Positions 32,352-38,947 of a stretch of 38,947 bases of DNA are shown here, piece by piece. The translations under genes and the position numbers were made by a program. The stretch spans positions 1 to 38,947 of the forward strand of contig JBOEGA010000061.1 of NCBI GenBank assembly GCA_050633205.1, written 5' to 3'. Each line of letters begins with the position of its first letter. Position 1 is the first letter of the stretch. This DNA comes from CBDHHC01 sp050633205 (GTDB taxonomy: Bacteria > Pseudomonadota > Alphaproteobacteria > Rhizobiales > CBDHHC01). The notes under the pieces were generated by a model. That model was not told the DNA's origin. It saw only the letters and a program-made list of their open reading frames with translations, and ran no database searches.

Positions 32352-33335
32352 ATGCAGGATACAACAAAAATTGAACTGCTTTACCGCTGCAAACGTATTC
32401 GCTGTGTAGAAGAGGAAATTGCAAACCGGTATTCTGAACAGGAAATGCGCTGTCCGACACACCTTTCAATCGGTCAGGAGCTTACCGGTGCCGCAGCAGG
32501 CATGATCCTGAGGCAGGATGATCCTGCTGTATCGACCCACCGGGCCCATGCTCACTACCTCGGCAAGGGCGGGGATATGGGGGCGATGATTGCAGAGATT
32601 TACGGCAAGGAAACAGGCTGTGCAAAGGGGCGCGGAGGCTCTATGCATCTGACAGACCTTAGTGCCGGTTTTGTTGCTTCCACAGCGATTGTTGGCAATA
32701 CTATTCCTGTTGGTGTTGGTCTGGCTCATTCTATCAAGCTTGATAAGGATGACCGGATAGCCTGTGTTTTTCTTGGAGATGCGGCTGTTGAAACAGGGGT
32801 ATTTTATGAATCAGTGAATTTTGCTGCAGTTCAGAAACTACCTTTACTTATTCTTTGCGAAAATAATCTCTATTCCGTTTATTCGCCATTAAGTGTTCGC
32901 CAGCCGAAAGGTCGAAAAATTCATGAAATGGTCAGAGCTACAGGTCTTGAAACAGGTCATGTCCACGGGATGGAAGCTGTGGATACATTCAATGCCATAA
33001 GTTCCATGGCCAGTTATGTGCGAAATGGTAACGGCCCTGCCCTGCTTGAAATAGACACCTATCGCTGGCGGGAACATTGCGGGATGAATTACGATAATGA
33101 TATCGGTTACCGTACTGAAGAAGAGTATCTCTCCTGGTACGAAAAAGATCCGCAGCACAGGCTGGAGAAAGAACTTTTAAAAGAGGGTCTGTTGACCAGT
33201 AATGCTCTTGAAGAGATGAACCAGTCTATTGCAAATGAAATTGATACTGCTTTTACTCAAGCTAAAAATGCTCCCTTCCCAACTCCAGAAACTGCCGGGG
33301 ATTTTGAATATTCAGATATGGGAGGCCAGCCATGA
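32352..33335 (+). CDS. ThDP-dependent dehydrogenase E1 alpha subunit
   Basis: A 327-residue E1 alpha of the pyruvate/acetoin dehydrogenase type: PTHLSIGQE, STHRAHAHYLGKGGD, KGRGGSMHL, the ThDP-Mg motif VFLGDAAVETGVFYES...CENNLYS, and YRWREHCG. The usual GDG of the cofactor motif reads GDA, with the NN end intact. It forms the heterotetramer with the next gene (start codons and stops overlap by 4 bp). E1 decarboxylates a 2-oxo acid and passes an acyl group on. No E2 or E3 is in the window, and the gene sits inside a glycan operon, so a role other than central metabolism is likely. Confidence 0.9.
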   Translation: MQDTTKIELLYRCKRIRCVEEEIANRYSEQEMRCPTHLSIGQELTGAAAGMILRQDDPAVSTHRAHAHYLGKGGDMGAMIAEIYGKETGCAKGRGGSMHLTDLSAGFVASTAIVGNTIPVGVGLAHSIKLDKDDRIACVFLGDAAVETGVFYESVNFAAVQKLPLLILCENNLYSVYSPLSVRQPKGRKIHEMVRATGLETGHVHGMEAVDTFNAISSMASYVRNGNGPALLEIDTYRWREHCGMNYDNDIGYRTEEEYLSWYEKDPQHRLEKELLKEGLLTSNALEEMNQSIANEIDTAFTQAKNAPFPTPETAGDFEYSDMGGQP

Positions 33336-34378
33336 TTTTTTCTGACGCCATTAAAGATGCTTTAGACCAGTCCATGGTTATGGACTCCAAAGTCCTTTGT
33401 TATGGACTTGGTGTTACTGATCCGAAAAGAATTTTCAGTACAACTCAGGGGCTTCTGGAAAAGTTTGGTAATGACCGGGTTTTTGATATGCCAATCAGTG
33501 AGAATGCCATGACCGGCGTCGGCATTGGTCTGGCTGTTGGCGGGTATCGTCCTGTATTTATGCACCAAAGGCTGGACTTTTACCTGCTGGCTATGGATCA
33601 GCTGGTTAATGGTGCCGCGAAATGGCATATGATGTTTGGTGGAGCAATGTCAGTTCCACTTACTATCCGTCTTATTATTGGTCGAGGATGGGGGCAGGGT
33701 CCAACACATTCGCAAAGCTTACAGGCGTGGTTCGCTCATATTCCCGGCCTGAAGGTCGTTATGCCTTCTAATCCGGCTGATGCAAAGGGGCTTCTTATGT
33801 CCAGCATCTTTGATAATGATCCTGTTGTTTTTCTTGAGCATCGCTGGCTCCATGCAATGGAAGGCGAGGTTCCCCAAGGAGACTATCGGGTTCCTATAGG
33901 CAAGGCGAACCTTGTGAGGCAGGGAAGTGATATTACTGTTGTTGCCAATTCTCTTATGGTGCCAGAGGCAATTCATGCTCTTGATGCATTGAAAGAAAAA
34001 GGTGTTACTGCTGACCTGATTGACCTGCGCACGATCCGTCCTATTGACTGGACGGCTATTCAGACTTCCGTAAATAAAACAGGGAGGCTTCTGGCACTGG
34101 ATCATGGCGTAGAAACAGGCTCAATCGCGGGAGAGATTATCGCTCATATTTCCTCGCGGACAGGAAGTGATATGAGGTGCAATCCGCAACGGATCTGCAT
34201 GCCGGATTATGCGGTGCCAACTACGACTTCGTTGACGGAGCACATGTATCCCGGAGCGCAGAATATTGCTACGAAAATAGCAGATATGCTTGAGGTTCAG
34301 ATACATGAGAATGAATTTGACGCCCTGAAGCGTACTCCACATGATGTGCCTGGAAACTGGTTTAAGGGGCCGTTCTGA
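33332..34378 (+). CDS. ThDP-dependent dehydrogenase E1 beta subunit
   Basis: A 348-residue E1 beta. The conserved Glu that activates ThDP is in FDMPISENAMTG, followed by FYLLAMDQLVNGAAKWHMM, GPTHSQSLQAWFAHIPGLKVVMP, and a C-terminal transketolase-like domain (DLIDLRTIRPID, ALDHGVETGSIAGEI). It overlaps E1 alpha by 4 bp and the next phosphatase gene by 1 bp, so the three are translated together. The tail (about 30 residues after IADML) is longer than in many E1 beta chains. Substrate unclear; acetoin, pyruvate or a sugar-linked acyl transfer are options. Confidence 0.9.
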   Translation: MIFSDAIKDALDQSMVMDSKVLCYGLGVTDPKRIFSTTQGLLEKFGNDRVFDMPISENAMTGVGIGLAVGGYRPVFMHQRLDFYLLAMDQLVNGAAKWHMMFGGAMSVPLTIRLIIGRGWGQGPTHSQSLQAWFAHIPGLKVVMPSNPADAKGLLMSSIFDNDPVVFLEHRWLHAMEGEVPQGDYRVPIGKANLVRQGSDITVVANSLMVPEAIHALDALKEKGVTADLIDLRTIRPIDWTAIQTSVNKTGRLLALDHGVETGSIAGEIIAHISSRTGSDMRCNPQRICMPDYAVPTTTSLTEHMYPGAQNIATKIADMLEVQIHENEFDALKRTPHDVPGNWFKGPF

Positions 34379-35013
34379 TGCAATGCTCTCTGCCTCTGGA
34401 AGAGGATGGTTTATGGGTGGAACTCAGAACACCTCAATCTCCAGTACCAGACCCGAAGCCTGCGCTTTTTCTTGATCGTGACGGGGTAATTAATGAAGAT
34501 ACTCATTATGTTGGAAAGCCTGAAGATGTGCGTATTCTGCCAAATATCGGCAACCTGATTCATGCTGCAAACAAGTCTGGCTGGCCAGTTATTATTATTA
34601 CTAATCAATCGGGTATTGGCCGTGGTTATTTTCGCTGGCAGGACTTTCAGGCTGTTCAGAAAAAAATTTATGATGAACTTTCCTGTTATCAGGCAACCAT
34701 AAATATGGTCATAGCCTGCGCCTACCACCACGAAGCCAGGCAACCCTATCTATTCCATAACCACCCAATGAGAAAGCCTGGCCCCGGTATGTTATTTCGC
34801 GCGGCCGAAGTCTTATCTATAGACCTGTCCAGATCGATACTTATCGGGGACAGGTCCAGTGATATACAGGCGGGTTTTAATGCGGGGTTAAAAACAACAT
34901 GCTTTACCGGACAGGATCCAGCACCTGCAATCACGAAGGGTAAAGCCCGGACTATTCATCATCTGCGATCTGCTGAGGACTGGTGTGATGTTGCCAGATA
35001 CTTCCAGCAATAA
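34378..35013 (+). CDS. GmhB-like HAD-IIIA phosphatase
   Basis: A 211-residue HAD phosphatase. A 28-residue N-terminal extension precedes the nucleophile motif FLDRDGVINED; motif II is IITNQSGIGRGYF, motif III is around RKPGPGML, and motif IV is ILIGDRSSDIQAG. This is the D-glycero-D-manno-heptose-1,7-bisphosphate phosphatase/HisB-N group. The usual Cys-rich zinc loop (CxHH...CxC) is only half present: CAYHHEARQP and then HNH, so zinc binding may be changed or lost. Overlaps E1 beta by one base. Together with the GmhA-like isomerase it suggests a heptose or related sugar route. Confidence 0.82.
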   Translation: MQCSLPLEEDGLWVELRTPQSPVPDPKPALFLDRDGVINEDTHYVGKPEDVRILPNIGNLIHAANKSGWPVIIITNQSGIGRGYFRWQDFQAVQKKIYDELSCYQATINMVIACAYHHEARQPYLFHNHPMRKPGPGMLFRAAEVLSIDLSRSILIGDRSSDIQAGFNAGLKTTCFTGQDPAPAITKGKARTIHHLRSAEDWCDVARYFQQ

Positions 35014-35073
35014 ACCTGCACTGCCCTATTGATATTCTGTTTTTGAGGAAAATTTATAACCCTTATTCCGTCT

Positions 35074-35325
35074 TCATCCCAGAATACGTGCAGCTCCGAA
35101 TCCAACAGAATAAAACAGAAAGCCGCTTGCAGCCTGCAAAGCAAAGATTGAAAGGGCTGTCGAGAAAAGACCAACTCTCGTTGTTACATTGATAACAACT
35201 GCAGCATTTACAATACAAAATACTATTGTTCCCAAGCCTCCAACTACGAAAAGCCAGGACAAAGGTAAACTACTAAATCCACAATAGGAGGCCAGCCCCG
35301 CCAATAGAACTCCTGAAGTCTTCAT
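35074..35325 (-). CDS. Small membrane protein
   Basis: An 83-residue protein with a perfect GCAGGAG site before the ATG. It is almost entirely hydrophobic with two to three membrane helices (WLFVVGGLGTIVFCIVNAAVV, then LSIFALQAASGFLFYSVGFG). No family recognised. It ends the minus-strand glycan run (epimerase, isomerase, reductase, this gene) and may be an accessory of the membrane export step, but this is only position-based. Confidence 0.6.
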   Translation of the reverse strand: MKTSGVLLAGLASYCGFSSLPLSWLFVVGGLGTIVFCIVNAAVVINVTTRVGLFSTALSIFALQAASGFLFYSVGFGAARILG

Positions 35326-35364
35326 TTAATCTCCTGCTAAAAATATGCAATATATGCAACGCTA

Positions 35365-36204
35365 TTATAGAAAAACATGATCCAGTTTCTGTGGTGCTAT
35401 TCCAAGCACTTTCTCTGTTTCTGAACAATCCAGTCCAGGATGCCTCGGTAATGCACCTTTTGACGTATCCATTTGAGAATAGTTCAGAAGTCTCTCTGTA
35501 CCAGATGGGTAATTGCGTGAGCGAATAAAAGCCTGTGCAACTTCTGCATAGGAAAATTCTTCAGCACCCGAAAGATGCCAGATGCCTCCAGGCTGCCGAA
35601 CCATCAACTGTAACAGAAAATCCATACAATATGCCAGAGAAACCGGGGAAACTATCAGGTTGGTATAAACTTTTACAGTTTTCTGTTCATCAATCTGTTG
35701 TGACCAGCTACGCAGAATTCCATGAGATATATCCAGTATTTTTGGCAACCGGGCTATCGTAACACCCTCATACTGCCTGAGGACTTTCTCAACAGTGGCT
35801 TTATTTTCTCCATAGGTTCCAATTGGTCCGTAGGCTGTTTCTACTGACTGATCAGTTCTGATGCAAGGGAGAACCAGATTAGTTGAGGGGTATAAAATAT
35901 GTGTACCAAGATTACGAAGCTGTTCGATCAACAGAAGAGTCTGACTTACATTAATGAAGTCTGCATATTCAGGGTCTTTCAGGCAGACTTCCTGGGATGT
36001 AACAGCGGCAGCGATGAAGACGGCATCAATATCCAAAGGCCAGTCTGGCCAATTTTCAGGAGATGTACTTAAATCAAACTGAAGGCTGTTACTTTTATCC
36101 GAAACTCTACGCCTTGTCCCGATAACGGTATGACCTTTTTTGGAAAGCGCTTTTTCCAAAGCACTTCCCAACAAGGAGTTAACACCAACAATCAGAAATT
36201 TCAT
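35365..36204 (-). CDS. RmlD-like NAD(P)-dependent sugar reductase
   Basis: A 279-residue extended SDR from the ATG at 36204 (MKFLIVGVNSLLGSALEKAL), which overlaps the preceding isomerase stop as ATGA; the frame continues upstream but would destroy the N-terminal Rossmann strand. The nucleotide motif is the GVNSLLGS variant; the YGENK at about residue 138 matches YxxxK. It resembles dTDP-4-dehydrorhamnose reductases (RmlD), which finish deoxysugar nucleotides, but it is short and divergent. Substrate not predictable. Confidence 0.8.
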   Translation of the reverse strand: MKFLIVGVNSLLGSALEKALSKKGHTVIGTRRRVSDKSNSLQFDLSTSPENWPDWPLDIDAVFIAAAVTSQEVCLKDPEYADFINVSQTLLLIEQLRNLGTHILYPSTNLVLPCIRTDQSVETAYGPIGTYGENKATVEKVLRQYEGVTIARLPKILDISHGILRSWSQQIDEQKTVKVYTNLIVSPVSLAYCMDFLLQLMVRQPGGIWHLSGAEEFSYAEVAQAFIRSRNYPSGTERLLNYSQMDTSKGALPRHPGLDCSETEKVLGIAPQKLDHVFL

Positions 36205-36827
36205 GCAATCTTCAGGTCCGCAGTCTTCTGGCCTCTCAGCACATCGTCTTTTTGCTGATACAGCCACTGAAATATCATGTTTGCGACGATCATCTGCAGG
36301 TCTTCACTGATCTGCATGTCGTTGATTGCAAAGTGAATTGGTGTCTGCACCATATTCTTTGCTTCGCCGCCAGCAAAACCAAGAATACCGTAAGTTTTCA
36401 TCTCTTTGCTATGAGCCATTTTGATAGCTTCAAGCACATTCGGCGAGTTCCCGCTGCCGGAGAGTACAATTAAAACATCGTCAGGTTTGGCCATCACAGC
36501 CAACTGATATGAAAAGATATTTTCATAACCTGTATCGTTGGCAAGACATGTCAGTACTGCTGAATTTTCGGACAATGCATGGCAGTTCAAACCTGAGCCG
36601 CAGACTTTGGAGATGCCATAAATATAGTCGTTTGCCATGTGAATGGCATTAGCACCGCTACCACCATTTCCACAAATGAAAACCTGCCGACCACTCTTCC
36701 AGCATTCCAGCAGCTCGCTGGCTAGTTCGTGTACCGGAGCCCAGTCGAACTCGGCAGTAATATTCTGAAGACTTCCCAGATAACGTCCGATATGACTTTG
36801 AAAAGCATCGCTTTGATTAGCTTCCAT
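36201..36827 (-). CDS. GmhA-like SIS-domain sugar-phosphate isomerase
   Basis: A 208-residue SIS protein starting MEANQSD, chosen because AGGAGGGG lies just upstream; the frame extends six codons further. The sugar-phosphate motifs are FICGNGGSGANAIHMANDYI and LIVLSGSGNSPNVLEAI, and the late QISEDLQMIVANMI has the catalytic Glu-His-like region with Gln in place of the usual His, as in DnaA-associated DiaA types too. Related to GmhA (sedoheptulose-7-phosphate isomerase), the first step to heptose. It overlaps its neighbours at both ends, so it is coupled to the epimerase and reductase. Confidence 0.82.
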   Translation of the reverse strand: MEANQSDAFQSHIGRYLGSLQNITAEFDWAPVHELASELLECWKSGRQVFICGNGGSGANAIHMANDYIYGISKVCGSGLNCHALSENSAVLTCLANDTGYENIFSYQLAVMAKPDDVLIVLSGSGNSPNVLEAIKMAHSKEMKTYGILGFAGGEAKNMVQTPIHFAINDMQISEDLQMIVANMIFQWLYQQKDDVLRGQKTADLKIA

Positions 36828-37776
36828 AACTTTCCCCTCCTGCAAGATTCTTTTCCTGCATCCATTTCAGATTATGAAAATGAGGTTCGTCTTTTAACTC
36901 GCCTCTTTGATACGCTGCTGCAACTTCATCAATAGCATCTGACACAGTAAAGCTCGGCTTAAATCCGGTCGCCAGTAACCTGTCAGAATTAACCCTGTAT
37001 GACCTTGGGTCAGATGATCCGCTTACCTCGATAGGAATATCAAGCTTGGTTGATACCATCTCTGCAATTTCAAGGATGGAGAGGTTCTCAAAACCAGCGT
37101 TGTAAACTCCGGTATATTGCGGGTTATCCAGCAAGAAAATATAAAGGTCTGTGATATCCTGAATATGAATATTGGGGCGTACCTGCTTACCCCCAAAGAC
37201 TGTAATTTTACCTTTTGAGAGTGCCGCCATTGTCAGAAGGTTTACCGATACGTCGAGCCTCATACGGGGTGACAAACCACAAACAGTTGCAGGTCTTACA
37301 ATCTGCACGGTCATATCTTCCTGATAAGACAGGAGGACCCGCTCAGATACCATTTTTGTCTTGTTGTATTCGGAAATTGGCAACAGCGACAAATCTTCGG
37401 TGACCTGCTCTTCTTCTTTCACACCATATACACTTCCAGATGATGCATATATGAAGTGTTTTATGCCCTCACGCTTTGCCCGGTCTGCAAGAACCATTGT
37501 CGCAAGACAACTTGTTTCCCAGGTCAGCTTTGGATTCAGGTCTCCGGTCGGGTCATTGGCGATGGACGCCAGGTGGATGATTACATCAACACCATGCAAG
37601 TCAATTTCATGTGTCTGATTAACATCGCCTTTTACAACTGCCAGTTTTGGGTGAGGTTTAAGAAAATTACCGAACCATTGCGTATCAAACGCAATAACTT
37701 CATGCTCTTTTGCAAGCAGTTTTGGGACAAGAACAGTCCCCTTATATCCGCAAGCTCCTGTAACCAGAACTTTCAT
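36817..37776 (-). CDS. NAD-dependent nucleotide-sugar epimerase/dehydratase
   Basis: A 319-residue extended SDR: VTGACGYKGTVLVPKLL (Rossmann glycine motif with a Tyr-Lys variation), GDVNQ, HLASIAND, the catalytic YASSGSVYG and YNKTK, and RPATVCGLSPRMRLDV. It belongs to the UDP-glucose 4-epimerase/GDP-sugar dehydratase superfamily. First gene of the minus-strand run of the glycan locus, with an 11-bp overlap to the isomerase. Exact reaction (4-epimerisation, dehydration or reduction) cannot be read from sequence. Confidence 0.85.
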   Translation of the reverse strand: MKVLVTGACGYKGTVLVPKLLAKEHEVIAFDTQWFGNFLKPHPKLAVVKGDVNQTHEIDLHGVDVIIHLASIANDPTGDLNPKLTWETSCLATMVLADRAKREGIKHFIYASSGSVYGVKEEEQVTEDLSLLPISEYNKTKMVSERVLLSYQEDMTVQIVRPATVCGLSPRMRLDVSVNLLTMAALSKGKITVFGGKQVRPNIHIQDITDLYIFLLDNPQYTGVYNAGFENLSILEIAEMVSTKLDIPIEVSGSSDPRSYRVNSDRLLATGFKPSFTVSDAIDEVAAAYQRGELKDEPHFHNLKWMQEKNLAGGESYGS

Positions 37777-37977
37777 ACCGCAGCCTTCTCACTCTGTTTA
37801 ATACTTCCGGGTTTATACTTCAGACGAGTTGCCTAAACCCTCTTTATCCCGATATTATAGAATATCTGTGGATGCCAACTATTCTTGAAGTTATACTATA
37901 TAATTAAGTATTGCAATCAACGCTGAGTGTTATAAACCACTATTTCAGTGTATAGTTTTTCGGAAGACAGTTCTTTT

Positions 37978-38947
37978 ATGATTAAACCCAAGAATTTAAA
38001 AGCTGCAATTCTTGTTAAAACAGGTCATGACGTTAAAATAGAAGATGGTATAGAACTACCAGAACTGAAAACAGGTCAGGTTCTTGTTAAAATACATTAT
38101 GCCGGTGTGTGTCACAGCCAGTTGATGGAAGCGCGTGGAGCACGCGGAGAAGATGCATATCTCCCACATTTTTTGGGTCACGAAGGCACGGCTACTGTTG
38201 TCGAGATTGGGCCGGATGTAACTAAAGTTAAATCTGGTGACAAGGTTATTCCTGGCTGGATTAAGGCATCAGGCATTGATGGCGGGCCTACGCAATATAG
38301 AGGGCCAAACGGTGAGATAATAAATTCTGGCGCAGTGACAACCTTCTCTAATTATGCGGTTATTTCCGAGAACCGACTGGTGTTAAAACCACCAAATACT
38401 CCGGCTGATCTTGCGGTTCTTTATGGATGTGCGCTACCCACGGGAGCGGGCCTTGTTTTTAATGAGCTCAAGCCAAAGGAACAGTCCAGTATCGCTATTG
38501 TTGGCCTTGGGGGCATTGGTCTGAGCGCTCTTATGGCAGCAACTCAATTTGCACCGACACAACTTATTGCTATTGATATTGAAGACCAAAAACTTGCGCT
38601 TTCAAGGGAACTCGGGGCCACGCATTGCATTAAAGCTGATGCATCAGACCTGATTGAGCAAGTTTATAATCTTACAGGTGGCCAGGGTGTTGACTATGCC
38701 ATTGAAGCGGCAGGTCTGGTTAAAACCATCGAGCTTGGGTTTGATTTGATCAGGCGCAACGGTGGTGAATTGATTTTTGCTTCACACCCGAAAGCCGGGG
38801 ACAGAATTTCGATTGATCCGTTTGAACTGATATGCGGAAAAAACATTCGCGGGACATGGGGTGGTAACTCTTCTCCTGACAAGGATATTCCGTTGCTTGA
38901 TCAAATGTATGCGCAGGGGAAACTTAACCTGGAGCCATTACTCAGCC
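37978..38947 (+). CDS. Zinc-dependent alcohol dehydrogenase, 3'-truncated
   Basis: Starts at the ATG at 37978 and is still open at the right edge (323 codons seen; family about 360-380). Medium-chain dehydrogenase features: YAGVCHSQLMEARG with the catalytic zinc Cys, FLGHEGTATV with the zinc His and Glu, the nucleotide loop IVGLGGIGLSAL, and VDYAIEAAG. The structural-zinc cysteines usually found after residue 90 are absent; the region reads IKASGIDGGPTQYRGPNG, as in a subset of class III-like enzymes without that lobe. It faces away from the epimerase and probably begins another glycan operon that continues outside the window. Confidence 0.88.
   Translation, partial: MIKPKNLKAAILVKTGHDVKIEDGIELPELKTGQVLVKIHYAGVCHSQLMEARGARGEDAYLPHFLGHEGTATVVEIGPDVTKVKSGDKVIPGWIKASGIDGGPTQYRGPNGEIINSGAVTTFSNYAVISENRLVLKPPNTPADLAVLYGCALPTGAGLVFNELKPKEQSSIAIVGLGGIGLSALMAATQFAPTQLIAIDIEDQKLALSRELGATHCIKADASDLIEQVYNLTGGQGVDYAIEAAGLVKTIELGFDLIRRNGGELIFASHPKAGDRISIDPFELICGKNIRGTWGGNSSPDKDIPLLDQMYAQGKLNLEPLLS

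Overview
The window looks like chromosomal DNA of a moderately AT-rich alphaproteobacterium. The lineage markers are an EipA/DUF1134 envelope protein, a DUF6476-rluD-rpoH neighbourhood with an alphaproteobacterial-type RpoH promoter, an alphaproteobacterial S24-type regulator, bdhA, and the TIGR04371/TIGR04372 glycan proteins. I cannot name a genus; a Rhodospirillales-like or related marine lineage is a guess.

Bases 1-14825 are mostly core genes in short, tightly packed and often convergent units: yeaH(partial)-spoVR, a YHS protein, eipA, a membrane-anchored coiled-coil protein, a PP1-like phosphatase, a TAXI-type binding protein, a LuxR-type regulator, DUF6476/rluD, rpoH, a small basic secreted protein, trhO and an M20 peptidase.

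Bases 14826-20820 look like an accessory island. It starts with about 0.8 kb without a convincing gene. Next comes an AT-rich three-gene cassette: an unknown helical protein, a PIN-like protein lacking the catalytic acids, and a CapV-like patatin phospholipase overlapping it by 4 bp. An orphan RTX protein follows, then 1.3 kb of non-coding DNA full of inverted repeats, including a 146-bp foldback element. The island ends with a cluster of five tRNA or tRNA-like genes (Ser-UGA, Leu-UAG, Leu-UAA, Ser-GCU, Tyr-GUA). Three of these, plus a duplicated 5' half of the Leu-UAG gene, are followed after 8-9 nt by copies of one repeat. The patatin cassette and the tRNA/repeat array are the best candidates for something undescribed.

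Bases 20821-26200 return to ordinary genes: two GNAT acetyltransferases, bdhA, a small membrane protein, peptide deformylase, rmuC, a small XRE regulator, and an S24-type regulator whose protease residues are missing and which has a large dyad upstream.

Bases 26300-38947 form a surface-glycan locus. A GT2 glycosyltransferase and an ABC exporter face away from a tightly coupled run: sugar O-methyltransferase, TIGR04372 glycosyltransferase, methyltransferase, E1 alpha/beta ThDP-dehydrogenase pair, and GmhB-like phosphatase. Facing it are a small membrane protein, an RmlD-like reductase, a GmhA-like SIS isomerase and an NAD-dependent epimerase. A zinc alcohol dehydrogenase runs off the right edge. 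Together they suggest synthesis of a modified, possibly heptose- or branched-chain-sugar-containing glycan and its export. The E1 pair has no E2 or E3 partner here and may act on a sugar.
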